DNA of 64,000 bases from Rubrivivax albus (GTDB taxonomy: Bacteria > Pseudomonadota > Gammaproteobacteria > Burkholderiales > Burkholderiaceae_C). The stretch spans positions 62,001-126,000 of the forward strand of contig NZ_SACT01000006.1 in NCBI RefSeq assembly GCF_004016515.1. Reading direction: 5' to 3'. Positions 26,145 through 34,099 of this stretch are shown in pieces (positions within the stretch are counted from its first letter, which is position 1; each line of letters starts with the position of its first letter). Position numbers and translations under genes: made by a program. Below the pieces are notes generated by a model. The model ran no database searches. It was given only the letters and a program-made list of their open reading frames with translations, and was not told the DNA's origin.

Positions 26145-27238
26145 CCGCCGCAGTGATGCCGCTCTCGTTCCGCGACGGCACCTTGCCCTGGGCCGGCGGC
26201 ACGTCGGACGACCGGCGGTTCCGGCGCATCCAGCAGTGGGTCATCGGCATCGCGCTGGTGGTCTGCGCCATCGTGCCCTGGCTGCCGGTGCACGTGCCGC
26301 CGCCACCACCACCGGCCGAGCCGGTGCGCACGGCCAAGCTGCTGCTGCCACCGCCAGCGGCCACACCACTGGCGAAGCCGGTGCCACCAAAGCCTGCACC
26401 GAAGGCCGAGGCACCCAAGCCCGCGCCGACGCGCGTGGCCGAGAAGCCCCATCCCGCGCCGGCGTCGGTGGCCGAGGCACGAAACCCCGTGAAGGGCAAG
26501 CCACCCGGCGAGGACCTGCAGACGGCCCGCCAGCGTGCGCAGGGCGTGGGCCTGCTGGCGATGAAGGACCAGCTGCAGCAGGTGGCCGGCGCGCCGGTGG
26601 CGGTGCAGCTGCAGGCCGACATCAAGCCTGGGCCGGGCATCGGCAGCAGCAGCGGGCCTGGCGTGGGTGCCGGCACCGAGGCCGGCATCCCCACGCGTTC
26701 GATGATCACCGCCGCGGCAGCCCGCGGCAGCGGTGGCCTGGCCGTGGCCAGTGGCGGCGTCAGCCGCGACAGCGGCGGCGGTGGCCTGGCGGGCCGGTCC
26801 ACCACGCTGGTCGAAGGCCGCATCGGCGGTGGTGGCGGTGGTGGCCCAGGCGGTGGCGCCGGCGGCGGCCGCGCGGCCAGCGGCGACGGCACGGGCAGCG
26901 GTGCCGCCGCGGCCGGTGGCAGCGTCAAGCGCAGCGGCAGCGGCAAGGCGTCGCGCTCGATCGAGGAGATCCGCCTGGTGTTCGAGCGCCACAAGGGTGC
27001 GATCTACGCGCTCTACAACCGCGCGCTGCGCGAGGACCCCAGCCTGCAGGGCAAGGTGGTGCTGGAGCTGCGCATCGCGCCCGACGGCGCCGTCACCGGC
27101 ATCCGCATGGTCTCCAGCGAACTGAAGTCCGACACGCTGGAGAGCAAGCTGCTGGCCCGTGTGCGCCAGTTCGACTTCGGTGCCAAGGATGTGGAGGTGA
27201 TGGTGGTGAACTGGCCGGTGGACTTCCTGCCGTCGTGA
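26141..27238 (+). CDS. TonB-like protein with AgmX/PglI C-terminal domain
   Basis: 365 residues. A cytoplasmic N-terminus is followed by one membrane helix (about 33-50) and a Pro-rich rod (PPPPPPAEP, VPPKPAPKAEAPKPAP) like the periplasm-spanning part of TonB. Then comes a long Gly/Ser/Ala-rich segment (about 175-285, e.g. GGGGGGGPGGGAGGG) and a C-terminal domain: IEEIRLVFERHKGAIYALYNRALREDP, GKVVLELRIAPDGAVTGIRMVSSEL. The last part matches the AgmX/PglI C-terminal domain, a relative of the TonB C-terminal fold. It is the probable effector energised by ExbB/ExbD, reaching to the outer membrane or to the TPR lipoproteins. Last gene of the train; convergent with the nSTAND gene 12 bp away. Confidence 0.88.
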   Translation: MTAAVMPLSFRDGTLPWAGGTSDDRRFRRIQQWVIGIALVVCAIVPWLPVHVPPPPPPAEPVRTAKLLLPPPAATPLAKPVPPKPAPKAEAPKPAPTRVAEKPHPAPASVAEARNPVKGKPPGEDLQTARQRAQGVGLLAMKDQLQQVAGAPVAVQLQADIKPGPGIGSSSGPGVGAGTEAGIPTRSMITAAAARGSGGLAVASGGVSRDSGGGGLAGRSTTLVEGRIGGGGGGGPGGGAGGGRAASGDGTGSGAAAAGGSVKRSGSGKASRSIEEIRLVFERHKGAIYALYNRALREDPSLQGKVVLELRIAPDGAVTGIRMVSSELKSDTLESKLLARVRQFDFGAKDVEVMVVNWPVDFLPS

Positions 27239-27250
27239 AGGCCGGCAGGC

Positions 27251-29557
27251 TCAGCGCACGTTGAGCACGAGGTCGCCGGCAGGCAGCCACAGTTCGAAGT
27301 GGCGCTGACGGATGGACTTGCTGGCCGCATAGCGTTCGCTGAGATCCTCCAGCTGGATCTGGGGCGCGCGCACCAGGCGGCCCAGCAACGCCATCAGTTC
27401 GCGAGCGTCGGTTTTGCACTCCCTGGCGTCGAAGCAGCGCAGCGCGCCCTGCCGCACGGCCACCTTGACGAGTTCGATGCCGGGCACGATCAACGGCTGC
27501 CCACCCAGGCGGGCGCGTGCCAGCGCGTCGGCCAGCTTCTGCGCCGCCGCCCGCTGGCTCGGGTCGGTGATCTGGATGTATAGCCGGGCGCCACCCGAGG
27601 CCGTCTTGTCCGTCGGGGCGGCCTGCACCGGCGCCGTGGCGGCAGCCGCCACGTTGTTCAGCCGCCCGGCCTCGCTGCCCACCTGGGCCGCGGCCTCCTG
27701 GAGCCGCTGGCTGACGTTGGGCTCGTTGGTCCTCGCCTGCTTCGCGACCTGCAGCAGTTCGAGCTGCAGCATCTGCAGTTCGTGGCGGGCGCGATCCAGG
27801 TCCTCGGTGAGGCGGACCCCGCGCGCCCGCTCGGCCTCGAGGTCGGCGCGCAGGTCGGTGTTGCTGTCGCGTGTGGCCTGCAGCAGGGCCAGATCCTGCT
27901 GCAGCCGTTCGCTGTCCTTCTGCGCGGCAATCTTGGCCTGCCGCTCCTGTTCCGCGTCGAGCCGCGAGACCACCAGCAGCGTCGCCGCCACGACCACGAT
28001 GGCGCCGGTCAAGGCGAACCACTGGCGCTGCCGGCGCTTGCGCCGCTCGACGTCGCGCACGCGCTCGCGTTCCTCGTCGCGCGCCGCGGCGCTGGCCGCC
28101 AGCAGCTTCTGCACGCGCGCCCAGCCGCCGCCGTAGCGTTTCGCCCAGGCCGGGTTGCGCCGCTTCATCCAGCGCTCGCGCTCGTCGGTGGTGGTGGCGC
28201 CGAGCACGTTTGTCGGGTCGCGTTCGAAGCTGTCGGCCTGCACCAGCAGCGAACGCCACACCAGGCCGTTGCGGAACTCGCGCGCCAGCCAGCCCTGCTG
28301 CTCGTCGGCCAGCGCGCGCCAGCATCGGATCAGCGCCTCGTGGCCCACGTCCACCAGCGTGTCGGGGCGGAGGGGCCAGGCCAGCGGCGGGGTCAGGAAG
28401 TTGACGCCGTCGGCACGAAACGCATTGACCACCTCGGTCAGCTGCGGCAGCGTGCAGCCGGTGATGTCGGCCAGTTCGTCCAGCCGCATCGGCCGGCGGA
28501 TGGCATGGCCATCGGGGTTGGGTTCGGTCAGCGCGCGGAACAGGTCCTCGACCACGCGCGATGGCCCGCCGGCCGGTGCTTCCGGCAGCGCCTCGACGAC
28601 ACGGGCCGCAACCTCGTCGGCATGAGCCGACAGCAGCCCGGCGCAGCCCAGTTCGGCCGGAAAGTGCGACAGTTCCAGGCGCCAGGGCTGGCCGCCGGCG
28701 GCCGATGCCGCGCCGTGCTCCTCGTAAAGCCGCATCAGCGTGTGCTGCATCAGCGGCAGTTGGTCCTGGCTGGCGCCGGCGTCGGCGATCAGGCGCTCGG
28801 CCAGCGGCCGCATCACCTCGCCGCCGTACAGCCGTGCCGGCTCGCGCACGGCGCGCAGCAAGTCGGCGTGCTCCATCGGCGGCAGCAGGTACTGGCAGGC
28901 GTTGACGGTTTCGGCCAGACGCCCGAACCGCGCGCAGGCGCCCAGGTACTCCGAGCGCATCGTGGTCACCAGGTAGAGCCCGTCTGGTGGCGTAGCTTGC
29001 CAAGCCATCAGCAGCTCCGCCAGCAGCTGTGCCTCGGCCGGGCCGTCGCGGCGGGCATGCTGGAACAGCTCCTCGAACTGATCGATCAGCAGGCAGCCCG
29101 GCCCGCTGTCGCCGCAGGCGCGGTCCCGCCACAGCGCGGCCAGCGCCGACGGTGCCTCGCGGCCCTGGTTGAGTGCGCGCCGCCACGGCAGCACCGCATC
29201 AGTATCGTCGGCGGACTGGCCAGCCAGCCGCGCCAGCGCACGCGCCAGGTTCCACAGCGGCGAGCGACGCGGCAGCGCGATGGACGTGCGCCAGCCCGGC
29301 CCCATGCTGCCCTGCTCCAGTTGCGCGAACAGGCCGGCGCGCACGATGGAACTCTTGCCGCAGCCGGAATCGCCGTGCACGAAGACCAGGCGGCGTTCGA
29401 CGAGCTGCTCGAGCAGTTCGTCGACCATGCGTTCACGGCCGAAGTAGATCGGCCACTCCTGCGGATCGAAGGGGCGCAGGCCGGGATAGGGCCGGGGCGG
29501 CAGCGTCAGCTGCAGGCCGCCGCTGTCGTCGTCGCCGGTGTCGGGCAGCCCGCTCAT
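27251..29557 (-). CDS. Membrane-anchored nSTAND P-loop NTPase
   Basis: 768 residues. The N-terminal motif PYPGLRPFDPQEWPIYFGRE is the standard opening of novel STAND NTPases. Walker A is GDSGCGKSS (62-70) and Walker B is CLLIDQFEEL (155-164); sensor-like VTTMRSEYLG lies near 197-206. A helical arm (about 350-500) precedes one membrane helix at 514-531, then a coiled coil (540-610) and a C-terminal alpha/beta domain (about 655-768, ARLYIQITDPSQ onward). The C-terminal domain should lie outside the membrane and could sense a signal, with NTP-driven oligomerisation of the cytoplasmic part. The start overlaps the stop of the TIR gene by 4 bp, so the two proteins probably act together. Confidence 0.85.
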   Translation of the reverse strand: MSGLPDTGDDDSGGLQLTLPPRPYPGLRPFDPQEWPIYFGRERMVDELLEQLVERRLVFVHGDSGCGKSSIVRAGLFAQLEQGSMGPGWRTSIALPRRSPLWNLARALARLAGQSADDTDAVLPWRRALNQGREAPSALAALWRDRACGDSGPGCLLIDQFEELFQHARRDGPAEAQLLAELLMAWQATPPDGLYLVTTMRSEYLGACARFGRLAETVNACQYLLPPMEHADLLRAVREPARLYGGEVMRPLAERLIADAGASQDQLPLMQHTLMRLYEEHGAASAAGGQPWRLELSHFPAELGCAGLLSAHADEVAARVVEALPEAPAGGPSRVVEDLFRALTEPNPDGHAIRRPMRLDELADITGCTLPQLTEVVNAFRADGVNFLTPPLAWPLRPDTLVDVGHEALIRCWRALADEQQGWLAREFRNGLVWRSLLVQADSFERDPTNVLGATTTDERERWMKRRNPAWAKRYGGGWARVQKLLAASAAARDEERERVRDVERRKRRQRQWFALTGAIVVVAATLLVVSRLDAEQERQAKIAAQKDSERLQQDLALLQATRDSNTDLRADLEAERARGVRLTEDLDRARHELQMLQLELLQVAKQARTNEPNVSQRLQEAAAQVGSEAGRLNNVAAAATAPVQAAPTDKTASGGARLYIQITDPSQRAAAQKLADALARARLGGQPLIVPGIELVKVAVRQGALRCFDARECKTDARELMALLGRLVRAPQIQLEDLSERYAASKSIRQRHFELWLPAGDLVLNVR

Positions 29558-30654
29558 TCGCTGGCCGCCGCCGCAGCGCCCTGCGCGGCCAGCCAGTGCT
29601 GGACGGCCGGTGTCCACGGCGGCTGGGTGCCGTCCAGCCAGTCGGTCTGCAGGTTGCGCGCGGTGGCCCGGCGCACCGGCGTGGCCACTGGCGGGCCCAC
29701 CGTGTCGAGCACGCCGCAGGGCAGCAGGCGGTGGCTGCGCGCGCGGGCGGACTGCCGGTCGTAACGGCCGATGGCCAGCAGGTCGGCGTCCAGCGCACGG
29801 CCGTCCTCGGTGCCCAGCAGCAGGAGCGCGTCGCAGTCGGCCAGGGTCTCCACGCGAGCACGGCGCAACTGCATCAGCTTGCGCGGGTCGTCCTCCACGG
29901 GGTCGGGATCGCCCGGCACGACGGAATAGCCATCCGACAGCAGCGCGTTGGCCGCGTCCTCCCACGCCTTGCGGTGGTCGACGCGGCCGTGCAGGTAGAT
30001 CGACTGGCCTTGCGGCCCCTGCAGGCGCTGCGCGTCCTCCTGCGCCTTGCGGCGTTCGCCGAGCTGCGTACGCAGCGCGTCCAGGTGGTGGCCCAGGCGG
30101 CCGACCACCGACAGCAGCGCGCGGCGGAAATCGCTGCCGAAGCCCTGCCCCAGGTCGGCCCAGCCCAGCGGGCGGTCCGCGCCGAGGCTGTCGTCATGGA
30201 ACAGGAAGCCGACCAACGGCACACCCTGCGGGTCGCACAGGGGCGTGGGCCAAGGCTCTGGCGTGGGCCAGATGCGCACCACGGCCACGCGGCCGTCTGT
30301 GGGCAGGCCCAGGGCTTCCTGCGCAGCAACCCAGGCGTCGCGCTCACGGCGGCACCATTCGGACGCCACGTAGTCTGGCGACATCAGCACCAGCAGCAAC
30401 GCGCTGGCGGCGATCTGCTGGGTCAACTGCGGCGTCAGCCCTTCCATCGGGTCCACGCCCTGCCCTGGCCGCAGCTTGGCGTCGAGGAACAGGCTCAGCG
30501 ACTGGCGGAAGCGCGGGTCGACGCGCAGCTCCTTTTCCAGCTCAGTGGCGAACGCCGTGGACCAGGGGCGCAGCAGGCCCTCGCCTTCGGCATCGCTGCC
30601 GTGGCTGTAGCTGACGAAGAGGTCGTGCGCGAAGGGCTCGCCGACGTAGGACAT
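29554..30654 (-). CDS. TIR-domain protein, probable effector partner of the nSTAND NTPase
   Basis: 366 residues from the ATG giving MSYVGEPFAH; an in-frame extension upstream is not supported. The N-terminal TIR domain shows HDLFVSYSHG (10-19), SLFLDAKLRPGQ (box 2 region, about 53-65) and ALLLVLMSPDYVASEWCRRERD, where E104 sits at the position of the catalytic Glu of NADase TIR domains. The C-terminal 140 residues form a second alpha/beta domain (YLHGRVDHRKAWEDAANALL, DCDALLLLGTEDGR) of a kind I cannot name. TIR domains in bacterial immunity cleave NAD+ or make cyclic-ADP-ribose signals. The pairing with an nSTAND protein suggests triggered activation, but a signalling rather than defence role is possible. 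Confidence 0.8.
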   Translation of the reverse strand: MSYVGEPFAHDLFVSYSHGSDAEGEGLLRPWSTAFATELEKELRVDPRFRQSLSLFLDAKLRPGQGVDPMEGLTPQLTQQIAASALLLVLMSPDYVASEWCRRERDAWVAAQEALGLPTDGRVAVVRIWPTPEPWPTPLCDPQGVPLVGFLFHDDSLGADRPLGWADLGQGFGSDFRRALLSVVGRLGHHLDALRTQLGERRKAQEDAQRLQGPQGQSIYLHGRVDHRKAWEDAANALLSDGYSVVPGDPDPVEDDPRKLMQLRRARVETLADCDALLLLGTEDGRALDADLLAIGRYDRQSARARSHRLLPCGVLDTVGPPVATPVRRATARNLQTDWLDGTQPPWTPAVQHWLAAQGAAAAASE

Positions 30655-30765
30655 CCGGGCTCCTGCCGCGATGCGGCCATCGCCGACTGTCCCACCCGGG
30701 TCGGCCAGCGTCAACCGCGATGCGGCCGGTGAGGCCCCCGCATCCCGAGTTCGAGGCCCGGGCGG

Positions 30766-31485
30766 TCAGACGCCCAGGTAGCCCGCGAGCTCCGGCGCCC
30801 CGGCCAGTTGCTCCGACGCCCCTGCCATCACCACTTCGCCCTTCTGCAGCACCACGGCGCGGTCGGTGTTGGCCAGCACCTTGCGATAGTCGCGGTCGAC
30901 GATCAGGCAGGAGATGCCACTGCGGCGGATCGTCTGCAGCACGCGCCAGATCTCCACGACGATCAGAGGCGCCAGGCCCTCGGTGGCCTCGTCCAGGATG
31001 ATCAGCTGCGGCTGCGTCATCAATGCGCGGCCGATGGACAGCATCTGCTGCTCGCCGCCGGAGAGCTGGCTGCCCAGGTTGCCGATGCGCTCCTGCAGCC
31101 GCGGAAAGGTCTCGAGCACGCGTTCCAGCGTCCAGCCGCTCGCATCAGTCGGTGGCTGTGCGGCCATGACGAGGTTCTCGCGCACGCTCAGGTTCGGGAA
31201 CACGCCACGACCCTCGGGCACGTAGGCCACGCCGAGGCGCGCCACCTGATGCGGCCGCGCACCGCTGCAGTCCTGCCCGGCCACCGTGATCTTCCCCTGG
31301 CGCTGGCGCACGTGGCCCAGCAGCGTCCGGATCAGCGTGCTCTTGCCCATGCCGTTGCGGCCCAGCAGGCCGACGGTCTGGCCACGCGGGATGCTCAGGT
31401 CCACGCCGTGCAGCACGTGGCTGGACCCGTACCACGCGTGGATGCCGCTGGCCTGCAGGATCGGGGTGGTGCCGTTCGCGTCCAT
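30766..31485 (-). CDS. livF: Liv-type ABC transporter ATP-binding protein LivF, probably for benzoate
   Basis: 239 residues. Walker A GRNGMGKS, signature LSGGEQQ, Walker B LIILDEATEGLAP and the D-loop identify an ABC ATPase of the LivF class (short, with Y-V-P-E-G-R motif). It is the last gene of the eight-gene minus-strand run DUF4863-bclA-hydrolase-SBP-livH-livM-livG-livF, with start/stop overlap TGATG to livG. Because the run starts with benzoate-CoA ligase next to box genes, the transporter most likely imports benzoate or a related aromatic acid, not leucine. That substrate is inferred from context. Confidence 0.88.
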   Translation of the reverse strand: MDANGTTPILQASGIHAWYGSSHVLHGVDLSIPRGQTVGLLGRNGMGKSTLIRTLLGHVRQRQGKITVAGQDCSGARPHQVARLGVAYVPEGRGVFPNLSVRENLVMAAQPPTDASGWTLERVLETFPRLQERIGNLGSQLSGGEQQMLSIGRALMTQPQLIILDEATEGLAPLIVVEIWRVLQTIRRSGISCLIVDRDYRKVLANTDRAVVLQKGEVVMAGASEQLAGAPELAGYLGV

Positions 31486-32231
31486 CAATGCCCCCCCAGG
31501 TAGGCCGCCTGCACCTGCGGGTCGTTGCGCACGGCGTCGGGCGTGCCCGACGCGATGACCGCGCCGTTGACCATCACGGTGATGCGGTCGGCCACGCGGA
31601 AGACGGCGTCCATGTCGTGCTCCACCAGCAGGATGGCGTGGCCGGGTTTCAGGGCGTCCAGCAGCGCGAGCATGCGGTCGGTCTCCTCGGCCCCCATGCC
31701 GGCCAGCGGTTCGTCCAGCAGCAGCACCTGCGGGTCCGTGGCCAGGCACATCGCGATCTCCAGCTGCCGCTTGCCGCCGTGGCTCAGCAGGCCGGCGGGG
31801 CGCTGCGCCTCGGCACCCAGGCCCACACGGGCCAGCGCCGCGTCGGCCGCGGCGGTGGCATCGGGGCAACGGGCCGCCGGCTCCCACAGCCGCCAGGGCC
31901 GCGGCCAGCGCGCCTGCGCGGCCAGACGGGCGTTCTCGTGCACGGTGAAGGTGGGGTAGATGGTCGTACGCTGGTAGCTGCGCCCCAGGCCGGCCTGCGC
32001 GCGCCGGGGCTGTGACCAGGACGTCACGTCCTGCCCCAGCAGTTCGACACGGCCGTCCGACGGCTCGATCTCGCCCGAGAGCAGGTTGATCAGCGTGGAC
32101 TTGCCGGCGCCGTTGGTGCCGATGACGGCGTGCACCTGCCCGCGCTGCAGGTCCAGCGACACGGTGTCGACCGCCGTCAGCCCGCCCCAGCGGCGGGTGA
32201 GGCCCAGGCCCCTCAGCAGCACCTCGCTCAT
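31485..32231 (-). CDS. livG: Liv-type ABC transporter ATP-binding protein LivG, probably for benzoate
   Basis: 248 residues from the ATG overlapping the livM stop (ATGA). It has Walker A GTNGAGKS, LivG-typical LGRSYQRTTIYPTFTVHENARLA, signature LSHGGKRQLE (first part of the motif deviates from LSGGQ, normal for LivG) and Walker B VLLLDEPLAGM. The C-terminal V-x-x-D-P-Q-V-x-x-A-Y-L-G block is the family ending. With LivF it forms the heterodimeric motor of the importer. A longer reading frame through a GTG upstream was rejected because it runs into livM. Confidence 0.9.
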   Translation of the reverse strand: MSEVLLRGLGLTRRWGGLTAVDTVSLDLQRGQVHAVIGTNGAGKSTLINLLSGEIEPSDGRVELLGQDVTSWSQPRRAQAGLGRSYQRTTIYPTFTVHENARLAAQARWPRPWRLWEPAARCPDATAAADAALARVGLGAEAQRPAGLLSHGGKRQLEIAMCLATDPQVLLLDEPLAGMGAEETDRMLALLDALKPGHAILLVEHDMDAVFRVADRITVMVNGAVIASGTPDAVRNDPQVQAAYLGGH

Positions 32232-33187
32232 GCGGGCCTCCGGCGCCACAGTTCACCCAGCCCGATCAGCCCCTTGGGCAGCAGCGCCACGCTGACGATG
32301 ATGGTCAGGCCCAGCCCCAGGTGCCAGTGCTTGGCGAAGCTGCCGAAGATGGCCTCGGATTTGAAGAACTCCTGCAGCAGCGTGTAGGCGAAGGCGCCGA
32401 GCACCGCGCCGCGCAGGTGGCCCAGGCCACCGAGGATGATCATGATCAGCAGCGAGCCCGACAGGTGCCAGCTCAGCAGTTCCGGGTTCACGAAGCCGTC
32501 CTTGGCCGCGAACAGGAATCCGGCGTAGCCGGCGATGGCGCCGGACAGCGTGAAGGCCGCCAGCTTGTACGGGTAGGTGGCAAAGCCGGTGGCGCGCATG
32601 CGCTGCTCGTTGGCCTTGATGCCGGCCAGCGCACGGCCGAAGCGCGAGCGCAGCACCAGGGCCAGGAAGGCGTAGACGGCCACCAGGCTGCCGAGCGTCA
32701 GTGCATAGAACACACCAGGCTTCTCCAGGTCGACGATCGGTGCGTCCTCGGGGCCCAGCAGGGGCTTGAAGTACAGGTAGATCCCGTCGGTGCCACCGCC
32801 CAGTGGTGTGTCGTGGATGACGAAGTACGCCATCTGCGCGAAGGCCAGCGTCACCATGATGAAGTACACGCCCTGTGTGCGCAGCGACAGCGCACCCATG
32901 CCCAGCGCGTACAGCGCCGTCGCGCCCACCGCGGCCGGCACGATCCACCACAGCGCCGCGGGGCCGGATTCCGGCGACAGCAGCACGGTGGCGTAGGCGC
33001 CGATGCCGAACAGCGCCGCATGCCCGAAGCACACCAGCCCGGTGGCGCCCACCAGCAGTTCCAGGCTCAGCGCCGCGATGGCGTAGATCATGATCTTGAT
33101 GACGAGGTCGGTGCCATAGGCGCCGCCGACGAACGGGTAGGCGGCCAGCAGGGCGAACGCGACCAGGGGTACGGCAAGCTGCTTCAC
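32228..33187 (-). CDS. livM: Liv-type ABC transporter permease LivM, probably for benzoate
   Basis: 319 residues starting at GTG (AAGCAGCTT follows), with GAGGGG upstream. There are about 8-10 hydrophobic segments. Family signature LLVGATGLVCFGHAALFGIGAYA is near the N-terminus, and the EAA-like loop GRALAGIKANEQRMRATGFATYPYKL contacts the ATPases. The C-terminus RGAVLGAFAYTLLQEFFKS fits LivM of aromatic-acid transporters. It pairs with LivH as the membrane channel. It starts 10 bp after the livH stop. Confidence 0.9.
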   Translation of the reverse strand: MKQLAVPLVAFALLAAYPFVGGAYGTDLVIKIMIYAIAALSLELLVGATGLVCFGHAALFGIGAYATVLLSPESGPAALWWIVPAAVGATALYALGMGALSLRTQGVYFIMVTLAFAQMAYFVIHDTPLGGGTDGIYLYFKPLLGPEDAPIVDLEKPGVFYALTLGSLVAVYAFLALVLRSRFGRALAGIKANEQRMRATGFATYPYKLAAFTLSGAIAGYAGFLFAAKDGFVNPELLSWHLSGSLLIMIILGGLGHLRGAVLGAFAYTLLQEFFKSEAIFGSFAKHWHLGLGLTIIVSVALLPKGLIGLGELWRRRPA

Positions 33188-33197
33188 GGTCGGCCCC

Positions 33198-34067
33198 TCA
33201 TCCGGCCTTGAACAAACCGGCCGGCCGCACCAGCAGGATGGCGGCCATCAGCACGTAGACCAGCACACCGGCCGCCTCGGGCCACAGCACCTTGCCGAAG
33301 GTGTCGACCACGCCGATCAGCAGCGCCGCCACCAGCGCGCCCCGGATGGAACCGATGCCGCCGATGACCACCACCACGAAGCAGATGATGAGCACCGAGT
33401 TGCCCATGCCTGGGTACACGCTGCTCACCGGCGAGGCGATCATGCCCGCCAGCACCGCCAGCGCCACGCCGGCGGCGAACACGATGCGGTAGAGGAACTG
33501 GATGTCGATGCCCAGGCTCTGCACCATCTCGCGGTTCACCGAGCCAGCGCGGATCTTCATGCCCAGCCGCGTGCGCGTGAACACCAGGTACATGCCGAAG
33601 GCCAGCGCCAGGCAGACGCCGGAGATGAACAGCCGGTAGACCGGGTAGGTCATCACGTCGCCCAGCGGGATGCTGCCGGCCAGGATCTCCGGCGCCTGCA
33701 CGCCGTGCACGTCGTCGCCCACGAGCAGGCTGCGCACCTCCTCGAAGACCAGGATCAGGCCGTAGGTCATCAGCACCTGCTGCAGGTGTTCACGGTCGTA
33801 GAGGTAGCTGAAGAACACCCACTCCAGCACGTAGCCCAGCACCACCGCCAGCACCAGTCCCACGGCCAGGGTGACGAAGAAGTTGCCACCCAGCAGCGGC
33901 GACAAGGCATAGGCCATGTAGGCCCCGACCATGTAGAAGCTGCCGTGCGCCAGGTTGATGACGCCCATGATCCCGAAGATCAGCGTCAGCCCGGACGCCA
34001 CCAGGAACAGCAGCAGCCCGTACTGCAGCGCGTTCAGGCACTGGATGAGGAAGGTGGCGGCGTCCAT
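33198..34067 (-). CDS. livH: Liv-type ABC transporter permease LivH, probably for benzoate
   Basis: 289 residues, almost all hydrophobic with 7-8 membrane segments. The opening CLNALQYGLLLFLVASGLTLIFGIMGVINLAHGSFYMVGAYMA is the LivH hallmark. The coupling loop is RTRLGMKIRAGSVNREMVQSLGI and the later segment is GIGSIRGALVAALLIGVVDTFGKV. It lies 32 bp after the substrate-binding protein gene on the same strand. Confidence 0.92.
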   Translation of the reverse strand: MDAATFLIQCLNALQYGLLLFLVASGLTLIFGIMGVINLAHGSFYMVGAYMAYALSPLLGGNFFVTLAVGLVLAVVLGYVLEWVFFSYLYDREHLQQVLMTYGLILVFEEVRSLLVGDDVHGVQAPEILAGSIPLGDVMTYPVYRLFISGVCLALAFGMYLVFTRTRLGMKIRAGSVNREMVQSLGIDIQFLYRIVFAAGVALAVLAGMIASPVSSVYPGMGNSVLIICFVVVVIGGIGSIRGALVAALLIGVVDTFGKVLWPEAAGVLVYVLMAAILLVRPAGLFKAG

Positions 34068-34099
34068 GGGTCAGGTGGCGGTGGTGCGGGGCCGATGGC

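Noticed and set aside
26700..26950. Gly-codon-rich stretch as a possible tandem repeat or CRISPR-like array
   Set aside because: It is the low-complexity Gly/Ser/Ala linker of the AgmX-like protein; no regular spacer structure.
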